46,710 nucleotides of DNA from an uncultured Ruminococcus sp. GTDB taxonomy: Bacteria > Bacillota > Clostridia > Oscillospirales > Acutalibacteraceae. Positions 34,301-41,860 of this stretch are shown here, piece by piece. The notes below the pieces were generated by a model. That model made no database searches, was not told the DNA's origin, and was given only the letters and a program-made list of their open reading frames with translations. A program made the position numbers and the translations under genes. Position 1 is the stretch's first letter. Each line of letters opens with the position of its first letter. The stretch is taken from contig CADBHB010000011.1 of assembly GCA_902794395.1 (NCBI GenBank), forward strand, positions 1 to 46,710, given 5' to 3'.

Positions 34301-34824
34301 CTGCCGTCCACCGCGTCAAAGCGCTCATAGCCCAGCAGAGTAAGCGCGCGCACCGCCTTTTCAATGGGGATCTCCTTTCCCTCCTCAAGGGTCAGAGAGG
34401 TGTCGCGCAACACCTGCGGCGGCACGGTAAGCTGGCAGGCGGCGTCCGCGCAGGCGATGACCACGTCGCAGTCGCCCTCAATAAGCTTGAGCAGCGCCTT
34501 TAGCCGCCGGTGCTCGTACTCGTGCGAGCGCACGGCTATCTCCTCCAAAAAGTTGTAGTCGCGCACAGGGTATACAAGCGCCGAAAGCCCCATGCAGCAC
34601 AAATCGTTGCACAGGGTCTGAGCCTCGCGCTCGTCGGAGGCGACGCACAGCGCCGTTTTCTTCTTGGCACGGCAGAGCGCGTTGATTATATTTGCCTTGA
34701 CCACGGGGAAAAGCCCCGAAACGCAAAGCGATTTTCCCGTTTTGGCGCTGCGCAGCAGGTTTTTAAACGCCGCGTCGCGCCCAAACACTTCGGTTAGATA
34801 GGATGATTTTGTGACCGTATTCAC
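31354..34824 (-). CDS. mfd: Transcription-repair coupling factor Mfd
   Basis: 1156 residues, full length for the family. Mfd removes RNA polymerase stalled at DNA lesions and recruits UvrA. Domains in order: UvrB-like N-terminal module (1-about 330), RNA polymerase-interaction domain with GDYVVHSVHGIGVFGG (about 490), RecG-like translocase with Walker A GDVGFGKTEVA (about 648) and Walker B DEEQRFGVQQ (about 748). Motif VI-type RGRVGR follows, then the C-terminal D7 domain. The GTG start at 34824 lies 14 nt after pth and lacks a clear RBS (GAGAGTTGAGAGTTGA), so it may rely on coupling to pth or the start may be misplaced by a few codons. Confidence 0.95.
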   Translation of the reverse strand: MNTVTKSSYLTEVFGRDAAFKNLLRSAKTGKSLCVSGLFPVVKANIINALCRAKKKTALCVASDEREAQTLCNDLCCMGLSALVYPVRDYNFLEEIAVRSHEYEHRRLKALLKLIEGDCDVVIACADAACQLTVPPQVLRDTSLTLEEGKEIPIEKAVRALTLLGYERFDAVDGSGQFSLRGGILDFFMPDSEYPVRAEFWGDEICDLSFFDLETQRRFEKAGTIRLTPSTEIVIDDRDALADNITRQAGLLRGKAAAKARERLYSEAELIRSGAMIANADKFISQIYGKPACLLDYIPRDSFIFVSEFNNVRDRGKAMDFRNSEQLRQGTEDGVLARGFDRFSLTWSECLSFFEAHGVIVLESFVHGSIPLPLSDVISFSAKQISRWNGSRNQLQEDLRGLYSADSGGVVLAGTEKAARNLADELREDGFRAAYVQELPRCEKGTLYVMPGALSAGFELPAEKFFLISYGQAAYSPEKKRRRKKEGQEIYSLSELSAGDYVVHSVHGIGVFGGIRKIDTHGVTKDYIKIDYAKGDVLYVPVTQLDMVAKYIGAQENSRVRLSRLGSGDWQKAKARVKTSVKDIAKELIALYSARMKAKGYAFSRDNEWQRDFEAKFEYEETPDQLTCIGEIKRDMERTAPMDRLLCGDVGFGKTEVALRAAFKCVSDSKQCALLCPTTILAWQHYQTVCKRFEGYPIRVELLSRFRTAKQQKEILEKLRRGELDMVIGTHRLVQKDVVFRDLGLAIIDEEQRFGVQQKERFKELVKNVDVLTLSATPIPRTLNMAMSGLRDMSVLEEAPLNRQPVQTYVLEHDDAIVNEAIRRELRRGGQVFYLHNDIESISGVVDRIAEAVPEARIAVGHGKMKEQELSEVWRQMIAQEVDVLVCTTIIETGVDLPNANTLIIDNADRMGLSQLHQLRGRVGRSARRAYAYFTFRRSKVLSEIQQKRLEAIREFTEFGSGFKIAMRDLELRGAGNIMGAQQHGHMESVGYDMYLKLLGEAVSEQKGETPKTDDLDCLIDIAVDAHIPEDYVESLTLRLDVYRRIADIRSAEDSEDVKDELWDRFGKIPPAVNGLIDIALIRNKAHSMGVYEIRQNDSSILLYVKELRSPAVADLLISLNGKATLNAGSKPYLAVKCSDGALPIPTLKRVFGLTS

Positions 34825-34838
34825 TCAACTCTCAACTC

Positions 34839-35432
34839 TCAATTAAACCTGTTCATCGCGCGGTCGATTTTGCCGTCTACCATCAGCTCCACCGCCTCAA
34901 GCGCGTTGTCAAACATCTGCTCCAGCGTCTTTCGCTCGCTGTCGGTAAAGCGGGACAGCACCCAGTCCGCCAAGTCCCATTCGGGACCGGGCTTTGAGCC
35001 GATGCCGATCTTTATGCGCGGAAAGGCGTCGCTGCCGCTGAGATAAATGATGCTGCGCATGCCCTTTTGACCGCCGTCGCTGCCCTTTTGGCGGATGCGC
35101 ATTTTGCCTACATCGAGCGAAACATCGTCAAAGATAACGATAACGTTTTCGGGTTTTAGCTTGTAAAACGCCATCGCCTCCACCACCGCCATGCCGCTGT
35201 TGTTCATATAGGTGGTGGGCTTCATAAGCAGAGCGCGCCTGCCGCCCACGGTACACTCGCCCACATAGCTCTTGTATTTTATACGGTTGACCTTGGCACC
35301 CAGCTTTGAGGCGATGTGGTCAATAGCCAGCCAGCCGCAGTTGTGGCGGGTGTTTTCGTACCTGCGGTCGGGGTTGCCCAAGCCGACGATAAGGTATTCC
35401 ACACCGCCGCCGTAATTCTTTTTTCCAAACAT
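34839..35432 (-). CDS. pth: Peptidyl-tRNA hydrolase Pth
   Basis: 197 residues from the ATG at 35432, chosen for AGGAG 6 nt upstream; the frame continues to 35477 without RBS. Pth cleaves peptidyl-tRNA released from stalled ribosomes. Signatures are GLGNPDRRYENTRHNCGW with the catalytic His (H30) and Asn (N20), KPTTYMNNSGMAV with the second Asn, and FDDVSLDVGKMRIRQKGSDGGQKGMRSI with the catalytic Asp. Encoded between prs and mfd, the classic Firmicutes order. Confidence 0.95.
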   Translation of the reverse strand: MFGKKNYGGGVEYLIVGLGNPDRRYENTRHNCGWLAIDHIASKLGAKVNRIKYKSYVGECTVGGRRALLMKPTTYMNNSGMAVVEAMAFYKLKPENVIVIFDDVSLDVGKMRIRQKGSDGGQKGMRSIIYLSGSDAFPRIKIGIGSKPGPEWDLADWVLSRFTDSERKTLEQMFDNALEAVELMVDGKIDRAMNRFN

Positions 35433-35520
35433 CGTATTCTCCTGTTCACGCGCCGCAGGCGCGAGCCTTTGTATCACGGCGCGGATATGTCTGTCCTGTA
35501 AAACATATATACGCAGACAG

Positions 35521-35542
35521 GGCGGACTTTTGCAAGTCCGCC
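35521..35542. terminator. Hairpin between prs and pth
   Basis: A perfect 9-bp stem GGCGGACTT/AAGTCCGCC with a 4-nt loop. Extended pairing (ACAG/TGT) flanks it, but there is no good T tract. Possibly a processing site or partial terminator. Confidence 0.5.
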
Positions 35543-35577
35543 TGTGTAAGCATTATATCATTTTTGCCCTGTCGAAA

Positions 35578-36537
35578 TCAGCTGAACGCCGCGGTGAAGG
35601 GCTTGTCGTTGTAGATACGCGCGATAGCCTCCGCGAAGATGGGCGCGGTGGGCAGGATGGTGAATTTGTCGATCATCTTCTCCTCGGGAACGGGGATGGT
35701 GTCGAGCAGGATGACCTCCTTGATAGCGCTGTTCTTGATGCGCTCTACCGCGGGACCCGAGAGCACCGCGTGGGTCGCGCAGGCGTATACCTCGGTGGCG
35801 CCGCCCTTTTCCACTATGGCGTTCGCCGCGTTGCAGAGGGTGCCGGCGGTATCGATCATATCGTCCACAAGGATGACCTTTTTGCCCTTGGCGTCGCCGA
35901 TGATGTTCATTACCTCGCAGACGTTAGCCTTGGGTCTGCGCTTGTCGATGATGGCAAGACCCGTGCCGATCTTTGATGCGAAGTTTCTGGAACGGGTAAC
36001 GGAGCCGAGGTCGGGGGAAACCACGATAAAGTCGTCAAAGTTGCCGCCGATCTTCTCCTTCATATGGTTGGCAAGGATGCCCGCGCCGTGCAGATGGTCA
36101 ACGGGGATATTGAAAAAGCCCTGGATCTGGTTAGCGTGCAGGTCCATGGTCAGCACGCGGTCGGCGCCCGCCGTGGTGATGATGTCGGCGCAAAGCTTTG
36201 CCGAGATCGGATCTCTCGCCTTGGCTTTTCTGTCCTGACGGGCATAGCCGAAGTAGGGCATTACCGCAGTGATGCGCGCGGCGGAGGCTCTCTTCATTGC
36301 GTCGATCATAATGAGCATTTCCATCAGATTGTCGTTGACGGGAGTGCAGGTGGACTGGACGATGAAGCAATCGCTGCCGCGCACGGACTCGTGCAGCGAA
36401 ACGGCGATCTCACCGTCTGAGAAGTGAGTGCAGTCGCTTTTGCCGAGCTGTAAGCCAAGACAGCCGGCAATTCCCTGCGCAACGTCTACATTTGAGTTGC
36501 CTGAGAAGATTTTGATGTCTTTTCCGTGAAAATTCAT
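35578..36537 (-). CDS. prs: Ribose-phosphate pyrophosphokinase (PRPP synthase)
   Basis: 319 residues, the usual size. Makes PRPP from ribose 5-phosphate and ATP for nucleotide, His, Trp and NAD synthesis. Seen: IFSGNSN at the start, FSDGEIAVSLHESVRG, the ATP-binding YARQDRKAKARDPI loop, DLHANQIQGFF, and the PRPP-binding VILVDDMIDTAGTL motif near residue 222. AAGGAGAG precedes the ATG. Encoded 69 nt downstream of the GlmU-like gene. Confidence 0.96.
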   Translation of the reverse strand: MNFHGKDIKIFSGNSNVDVAQGIAGCLGLQLGKSDCTHFSDGEIAVSLHESVRGSDCFIVQSTCTPVNDNLMEMLIMIDAMKRASAARITAVMPYFGYARQDRKAKARDPISAKLCADIITTAGADRVLTMDLHANQIQGFFNIPVDHLHGAGILANHMKEKIGGNFDDFIVVSPDLGSVTRSRNFASKIGTGLAIIDKRRPKANVCEVMNIIGDAKGKKVILVDDMIDTAGTLCNAANAIVEKGGATEVYACATHAVLSGPAVERIKNSAIKEVILLDTIPVPEEKMIDKFTILPTAPIFAEAIARIYNDKPFTAAFS

Positions 36538-36606
36538 GGTTTCTCTCCTTTTCAGTATCTCTGTATTTATAATACTTTCAACTTTCTGTTTGTCAGGTCC
36601 CCGATC

Positions 36607-37356
36607 TCAGCAGGTGTAGCCCTTCGCCTTGGCGATTTGGTTGAGCTCCTCGAGCTGCTCGGGGTCGTTGGCGCCCAGCACCGCGTCGCTGCACTCGGCT
36701 GTGAACGCGCCCACGGTGTCGCCCTCGCTGAGCAAAAGCTTTATCGCGTCGGGCAGATAATACTCGCCTGCGGCGTTGTCGCTCTTTATCTTGTACAACA
36801 CGCTGAGCAGCTTTTGGCAGTCAAACCAGTAGCCGCCCGAATTTACCTCGCGTATCTTAAGGGTCTCCTCGTCGGCGTCCTTGTGCTCGACGATAGCCCT
36901 GAGGTTGCCGTTTTCGTCGCGGACTATCCTGCCGTAGCCGGAGGCGTCGTCAAGCTCCGCCGAGATAATGGTAGCCGCGCAGCCGGTATCGGTGTGCTGC
37001 TTCAGCGAGTCCCCTATTGTCTGCGCCGTCATAAAGGGCGCGTCGCCGTTGAGGATGACCACGTTGCCGTCGTGACGCTGCAAAAAGTCCTTTGCCATCA
37101 TCACCGCGTGGCCCGTGCCCAAACGCTCGCTCTGATAAACGCTCTCCACGGGGAAATCAAGCGTTTCCAAATATTCCTCGATGTACTCCTTGTGATAGCC
37201 CTTGACAACGCAAATGTCGTCTACGCCCGCCTGCCTGAGGGCGGAGATCACCCACTGCAGCATGGGCTTTCCGAGCACTAAAGACATGGGCTTGGGCTTG
37301 TCGGACTTCATCCGCTTGCCTTCGCCGCCCGCCAAAATAATAGCGCAGTTACTCAT
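36607..37356 (-). CDS. GlmU-like UDP-GlcNAc pyrophosphorylase domain protein (no acetyltransferase half)
   Basis: 249 residues. Matches the N-terminal uridylyltransferase of GlmU: ILAGGEGKRMKSDKPKPM, LGTGHAVMMA, ILNGDAPF, ASGYGRIVRD, EVNSGGYWFD. Bifunctional GlmU is about 450 residues with a left-handed beta-helix acetyltransferase; here the stop comes right after the linker helix, and no helix repeats follow in any frame before prs. Position before prs/pth/mfd is the classic glmU slot, so it most likely supplies UDP-GlcNAc with acetylation done by another protein. Promoter at 37438-37465. Confidence 0.88.
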   Translation of the reverse strand: MSNCAIILAGGEGKRMKSDKPKPMSLVLGKPMLQWVISALRQAGVDDICVVKGYHKEYIEEYLETLDFPVESVYQSERLGTGHAVMMAKDFLQRHDGNVVILNGDAPFMTAQTIGDSLKQHTDTGCAATIISAELDDASGYGRIVRDENGNLRAIVEHKDADEETLKIREVNSGGYWFDCQKLLSVLYKIKSDNAAGEYYLPDAIKLLLSEGDTVGAFTAECSDAVLGANDPEQLEELNQIAKAKGYTC

Positions 37357-37437
37357 ATAAAACCTCGGGTTTCTAATGTTTTTTGATAGAAAAATCGGGA
37401 TAAAAAGCCGTTTTTAAGCGCTTTATCCTATATTACT

Positions 37438-37465
37438 ATTATCGCACAAAAAATCCAAAATTCAA
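37438..37465 (-). promoter_or_regulatory. Promoter for the glmU-like/prs operon
   Basis: Minus strand: TTGAAT (37460-37465), 16-bp spacer, GATAAT (37438-37443), preceded by TG (extended -10). The roughly 75-nt leader contains a GGATAAA/TTTATCC hairpin (about 37399-37429) followed by a T run, which might attenuate. Confidence 0.7.
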
Positions 37466-37687
37466 GTGAAATTTACAAAAAAACGGCGTTTCTGCTCAAA
37501 TTAAACGATTTATACAATATTAATAAAATTTGCCTGTGTTTTTTATAAGAAAAAATTTTGCAAAATAGGTAGCTATTTTCGCCAAACTTTGGTATAATAT
37601 CTGTTAGGCTACAATATGCTGGCAGAATATTACAAGTGTGATTTTTGCCACAGCCACATAAAACTTTTTTATAGGAGGACTACCACT
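37466..37687 (+). promoter_or_regulatory. ppdK upstream region with extended -10 promoter
   Basis: AT-rich intergenic stretch. TGGTATAAT at 37590-37598 is a perfect extended -10 without a recognisable -35; the leader of about 83 nt ends with AGGAGG before the ATG. Nothing else identifiable is seen here. Confidence 0.65.
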
Positions 37688-40315
37688 ATGGCAAGAAAAT
37701 GGGTTTACCTTTTCTCGGAAGGTAACGCAAACATGCGTGAGCTCCTCGGCGGTAAGGGCGCTAACCTTGCTGAAATGACCAGCATGGGACTTCCCGTACC
37801 CCAGGGCTTCACAATTACCACAGAAGCTTGTACTCAGTACTACGAGGACGGCAGAAAAATCAATGACGAGATCCAGGGTCAGATCAACGAGTACATCGTA
37901 AAGATGGAAGAGATCACCGGCAAGAAGTTCGGTGACGAGAAGAACCCCCTGCTTGTTTCTGTTCGCTCCGGTGCCCGCGCTTCTATGCCCGGTATGATGG
38001 ATACTATCCTTAACCTCGGTCTGAATGAAACTGTTGTCAACACCATCGCTGAGATGAGCGGCAATCCCCGCTGGGCTTGGGACTGCTACAGAAGATTCAT
38101 CCAGATGTATTCCGACGTCGTTATGGAAGTCGGTAAGAAATATTTTGAAGAGCTCATCGACGAGATGAAGGCTAAGAAGGGCGTTACTCAGGACGTAGAG
38201 CTTGACGCTGACGACCTCAAGGAGCTCGCTGCCCAGTTCAAGGCAGAGTACAAGGCGAAGATCGGTGCGGACTTCCCCGACGATCCCAAGGAGCAGCTGA
38301 TGGGCGCCGTTATGGCGGTGTTCCGTTCCTGGGACAACCCCCGCGCGAATGTTTATCGCCGCGACAACGACATCCCCTATTCCTGGGGTACTGCCGTTAA
38401 CGTTCAGTCCATGGCATTCGGTAACATGGGCGACGATTGCGGTACCGGCGTTGCGTTCACCCGTGACCCCGCTACCGGCGAGAAAAAGCTGATGGGTGAG
38501 TTTTTGACCAACGCTCAGGGCGAAGACGTTGTTGCAGGCGTCCGCACTCCCATGCCCATCGCTCAGATGGCTGAGAAATTCCCCGAGGCGTTCGCGCAGT
38601 TCAAGGACGTTTGCGCTACCCTCGAAACCCACTACAGAGATATGCAGGATATGGAGTTCACCGTTGAGCACGGCAAGCTTTACATGCTGCAGACCAGAAA
38701 CGGTAAGAGAACCGCTCAGGCTGCTCTGAAGATCGCTTGTGACCTCGTTGACGAGGGCATGAGAACTCAGGAAGAGGCTGTTGCGATGATCGACCCCAGA
38801 AACCTCGACACCCTGCTCCATCCCCAGTTCGATACCGCTGCTCTTAAGGCTGCGACTCCCATCGGCAAGGGTCTGGGCGCTTCCCCCGGCGCTGCCTGCG
38901 GTAAGATCGTCTTCACCGCTGAGGACGCTGAGGCTTGGAACGCCAGAGGCGAGAAGGTCGTTCTGGTTCGTCTGGAGACCTCTCCCGAGGACATCACCGG
39001 CATGAAGGCTTCTCAGGGTATCCTGACTGTCCGCGGCGGTATGACCTCTCACGCTGCCGTTGTTGCGCGCGGTATGGGTACCTGCTGCGTATCCGGCTGC
39101 GGCGACATCGCTATGGACGAGGCGAACAAGAAGTTCACCCTCGGCGGCAAGGAATTTAACGAGGGCGACTACCTCTCCATCGACGGTTCCACCGGTAACA
39201 TCTACGACGGCGCTATCGCTACCAAGGACGCTGAGATCGCAGGCGAGTTCGGCAGAATCATGGAGTGGGCAGACGCTGCCAGAAAGCTTAAGGTAAGAAC
39301 CAACGCCGACACACCCGCCGACGCCAAGAAGGCAAGAGAGCTGGGCGCTGAGGGTATCGGTCTTTGCCGTACCGAGCACATGTTCTTCGAGGAAGACAGA
39401 ATCGCCGCGTTCCGCGAGATGATCTGCGCTGACACCGTTGAAGAGAGAGAAGCTGCTCTGGACAAGATCCTGCCTTATCAGCAGGGCGACTTCAAGGCTC
39501 TGTACGAGGCGCTCGAGGGCTGCCCCGTAACCATCCGCTTCCTTGACCCGCCGCTTCACGAGTTCGTTCCCACCGAGGAAGAGGACATCCAGAAGCTGGC
39601 TGACGCTCAGGGCAAGAGTGTTGAGGACATCAAGACCCTCATCGCTTCCCTCCACGAGTTCAACCCCATGATGGGTCACCGCGGCTGCCGTCTTGCTGTA
39701 ACTTATCCCGAGATCGCGAAGATGCAGACCAAGGCTGTTATCCGCGCCGCTATCGAAGTACAGAAAGAGCATCCCGATTGGAACGTTAAGCCCGAGATCA
39801 TGATCCCGCTGGTTTGCGAGCTTAAGGAGCTCAAGTATGTCAAGAAGTTCGTGGTTGAAACCGCTGACGCTGAGATCGCTGCCGCAGGCATCGACCTCGA
39901 GTATGAAGTAGGTACCATGATCGAGATCCCCAGAGCTGCTCTGACAGCCGACGAGATCGCTACCGAGGCTGACTTCTTCTGCTTCGGCACCAACGACCTG
40001 ACCCAGATGGCGTTCGGCTTCAGCCGTGACGACGCCGGCAAGTTCCTCAACGCTTACTATGACGCTAAGATCTTCGAGAACGATCCCTTCGCTAAGCTCG
40101 ATCAGACAGGCGTAGGCAAGCTGATGGAGATGGCTCTCAAGCTCGGCAAGCCCGTTAACCCCAACCTCCACGTTGGTATCTGCGGCGAGCACGGCGGCGA
40201 TCCCTCCTCTGTTGAGTTCTGCCACAAGATCGGTCTGGACTATGTTTCCTGCTCACCCTTCCGTGTGCCCATCGCCAGACTGGCTGCCGCTCAGGCTGCT
40301 ATCGCAGAGAAATAA
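37688..40315 (+). CDS. ppdK: Pyruvate, phosphate dikinase
   Basis: 875 residues from the ATG at 37688, which has AGGAGG at the right distance; the longer frame from 37616 lacks an RBS. Interconverts pyruvate, ATP and phosphate with PEP, AMP and pyrophosphate, saving energy in anaerobic glycolysis. Seen: LGGKGANLAEM (N-terminal nucleotide-binding half), the phosphohistidine motif GGMTSHAAVVARGMG (His near 455), RTEHMFFEEDR, GTNDLTQMAFGFSRDD and C-terminal CGEHGGDPSSVEFC with the catalytic Cys. Codon use is much more selective than in neighbours (mostly AAG, GAG, CTC, GGT/GGC, ATC), the mark of a very highly expressed gene. Single-gene transcript. Confidence 0.97.
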   Translation: MARKWVYLFSEGNANMRELLGGKGANLAEMTSMGLPVPQGFTITTEACTQYYEDGRKINDEIQGQINEYIVKMEEITGKKFGDEKNPLLVSVRSGARASMPGMMDTILNLGLNETVVNTIAEMSGNPRWAWDCYRRFIQMYSDVVMEVGKKYFEELIDEMKAKKGVTQDVELDADDLKELAAQFKAEYKAKIGADFPDDPKEQLMGAVMAVFRSWDNPRANVYRRDNDIPYSWGTAVNVQSMAFGNMGDDCGTGVAFTRDPATGEKKLMGEFLTNAQGEDVVAGVRTPMPIAQMAEKFPEAFAQFKDVCATLETHYRDMQDMEFTVEHGKLYMLQTRNGKRTAQAALKIACDLVDEGMRTQEEAVAMIDPRNLDTLLHPQFDTAALKAATPIGKGLGASPGAACGKIVFTAEDAEAWNARGEKVVLVRLETSPEDITGMKASQGILTVRGGMTSHAAVVARGMGTCCVSGCGDIAMDEANKKFTLGGKEFNEGDYLSIDGSTGNIYDGAIATKDAEIAGEFGRIMEWADAARKLKVRTNADTPADAKKARELGAEGIGLCRTEHMFFEEDRIAAFREMICADTVEEREAALDKILPYQQGDFKALYEALEGCPVTIRFLDPPLHEFVPTEEEDIQKLADAQGKSVEDIKTLIASLHEFNPMMGHRGCRLAVTYPEIAKMQTKAVIRAAIEVQKEHPDWNVKPEIMIPLVCELKELKYVKKFVVETADAEIAAAGIDLEYEVGTMIEIPRAALTADEIATEADFFCFGTNDLTQMAFGFSRDDAGKFLNAYYDAKIFENDPFAKLDQTGVGKLMEMALKLGKPVNPNLHVGICGEHGGDPSSVEFCHKIGLDYVSCSPFRVPIARLAAAQAAIAEK

Positions 40316-40352
40316 TTTGATACACAAAGCGTGATTTAAATTATAAATCATA

Positions 40353-40392
40353 CCTCCGCTTATCCTTATGATAGGCGGAGGTTTTTGTTTTT
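40353..40392 (+). terminator. Intrinsic terminator of ppdK
   Basis: CCTCCGC (40353-40359) pairs with GCGGAGG (40375-40381), with ATC/GAT pairing inside, followed by TTTTTGTTTTTG. Confidence 0.9.
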
Positions 40393-40514
40393 GTCGCTTT
40401 TTATTGGCGGAGGGCATTTGTACAATATTGCTAAATCCGGCTGCTGGTTTTTGATTACAGTCCTGAGATAAATATGCTTTGATTAAACTAAATAACCGCA
40501 AAGGAGCGTTATTT

Positions 40515-41095
40515 ATGTCAAAAATCTGCAAAAACTGTGGCGATGTACTCGATGACACATCTGTCTTCTGTTTTAAATGCAAGCACAATCCTGACGAAAT
40601 ATGGACGGCGGAGGATGAAAAAATGCGCAAAAGAGGGAAACCATCCGCGTGATCCTGATCGTGGTCAGCGTTCTGCTGGCAGCGGCGATCACGTTCGGTA
40701 TCATCTTTACGGTCAAAGGCTGCAACAGCATCTACCGCGATATTAAAGTGGGCGGCGCTACCGTCAAGCTGACGAAGTTTTCGCAGCACCTCGAAATGAT
40801 TGATGAAGAAAATGAGGATGCGGACAAGGTAACCGTCCCGAAAACAATCGTGACCCTGACCTTCAAAGTCAAAAAAGGACAGCTAAAAAAATCGGGAAAT
40901 ACGGAAAGTGCAGAGGGATATATCAGAAGTTTTGCAACTAACATCGAAGTCAAGGGCTGCGAACTCTATCAAACAAAGACGATCAAATCGGAGACGGGCG
41001 ATAAAATCACCGGCTTTAAGGTGCAGTTCATCGGTCCACCCGATTATAAGGTCAGCGAAAAGGACATCTTCATCGCGCCTTCCTCGACCTACTGA
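40515..41095 (+). pseudogene. Zinc-ribbon/TM protein gene, frameshifted
   Basis: The ATG at 40515 (AAGGAG 8 nt upstream) opens a frame with an intact zinc ribbon (CKNC/CFKC) that stops after 45 residues at 40650. The -1 frame then continues with RETIRVILIVVSVLLAA, a membrane span and an ectodomain to 41095. The neighbour at 41126 has the same order in one frame (zinc ribbon, basic KKEKKRR, span, IHRDIKYNDATVKLTK), so the two pieces are one gene broken by a 1-nt change in the run GAAAAAATGCGCAAAAGAGGGAAACC. A sequencing error or ribosomal slippage on the A-run are the alternatives. The downstream half could be translated from the ATG-like frame at 40649 but has no good RBS. Confidence 0.75.
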
Positions 41096-41125
41096 TGTGC
41101 CATACTGCTGTACGGAGGTTTTAAT

Positions 41126-41746
41126 ATGTCAAAGTACCGCATAAACTGCGGCGAGAAGCTCGACGACGAGTCGGTATACTGCTTTAAATGCAAACACGAC
41201 CCCAACGAGCTCTGGTCACCCGAAAAAGAGGATATAATTATCAAAAAAGAAAAGAAGCGACGGATCGCGGGAAAAATAGTCATCGCGGTCATCGCGGCAG
41301 CAGTTATAGTCGGCGTGGTGCTTTTGGTGAGAAGCTGTACAGGCATCCACCGGGACATCAAATATAATGACGCTACGGTGAAGCTCACTAAAGTGTCGCA
41401 GGTCGGCGATAATGTCATCCTGCACTTTGAGGTCAAAAAGGGCTCTCTGGATAAAACAGACGTTAAGCACTTTCAGGAAAAAGTCAAGGTCACGGTAGAT
41501 GACTGCACTTACTCGGAAGTCGCTTACGATGGAACCGGAGTGTGGTTGTCTCGTCGTCGCTCGCGGTGCTTGCTCGCAACGGTCAAGTGTGACCGTTGTC
41601 GTGCGCGCGTTGCGGCTCCTCCTCTCCCCACAACGCCAAAAGGCGCTGTGGGGTCCCGTGTTTGCCGTCAGGATTCCTGTGTCCTCCGCCTTGCTCTGCA
41701 AAATTTTCCGCTGACATCTGTTTTAAAGCGTTTTATCAGAAAATAG
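41126..41746 (+). CDS. Zinc-ribbon/TM protein, 3' end replaced by a repeat insertion
   Basis: 206 codons, RBS ACGGAGG. Residues 1-about 135 parallel the upstream paralogue: ribbon, basic stretch, membrane span about 49-70, and an ectodomain beginning HRDIKYNDATVKLTKVSQ. The first zinc ligand is lost: the paralogue's CKNC reads RINC here (CGC for TGC, a single transition). From about codon 137 the protein becomes Arg/Ala/Pro/Leu-rich junk coded by a GC-rich repeat with several hairpins (about 41537-41725), and similarity to the paralogue ends. Probably non-functional or truncated. A terminator follows at 41757. Confidence 0.65.
   Translation: MSKYRINCGEKLDDESVYCFKCKHDPNELWSPEKEDIIIKKEKKRRIAGKIVIAVIAAAVIVGVVLLVRSCTGIHRDIKYNDATVKLTKVSQVGDNVILHFEVKKGSLDKTDVKHFQEKVKVTVDDCTYSEVAYDGTGVWLSRRRSRCLLATVKCDRCRARVAAPPLPTTPKGAVGSRVCRQDSCVLRLALQNFPLTSVLKRFIRK
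41537..41725. repeat. GC-rich repeat insertion with three hairpins
   Basis: Contains CAACGGTCA/TGACCGTTG (41577-41598, perfect 9 bp), CCCCACAACGCC/GGCGCTGTGGGG (41626-41653, one mismatch, AAAA loop) and CAGGATTCCTG (41669-41679). The minus strand of its right half (TTTTGCAGAGCAAGGCGGAGGAC) resembles the core of the 46.6-kb repeat (TTTTCGCAAGACGAGGCGAAGGAC). Boundaries are approximate; the left one is where paralogue similarity stops. Confidence 0.6.
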
Positions 41747-41756
41747 TATTAGATAA

Positions 41757-41792
41757 AGGGGACAGCTCCCGTTGAGCTGTCCCCTATTGTTT
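41757..41792 (+). terminator. Intrinsic terminator after the zinc-ribbon gene pair
   Basis: A perfect 12-bp stem AGGGGACAGCTC/GAGCTGTCCCCT with a 5-nt loop, followed by ATTGTTT. Confidence 0.88.
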
Positions 41793-41800
41793 CAAAGCAT

Positions 41801-41834
41801 AAAGCAAAAGGGTCGGCACAATGTGCCGACCCTT
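41801..41834 (-). terminator. Intrinsic terminator of the pullulanase gene
   Basis: AAGGGTCGGCAC and GTGCCGACCCTT form a 12-bp stem with a tiny loop (41808-41834). The minus-strand continuation is TTTGCTTT. It converges on the terminator at 41757. Confidence 0.88.
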
Positions 41835-41860
41835 GTTGTTGCTATGATAGGAAACGCAAA

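Noticed and set aside
37604-40225. An 873-codon open frame on the minus strand, antisense to ppdK
   Set aside because: It is a mirror of the biased codon use of ppdK, has no RBS or plausible family, and its product is Leu/Val/Ser/Gly-rich nonsense. ppdK on the plus strand is certain.
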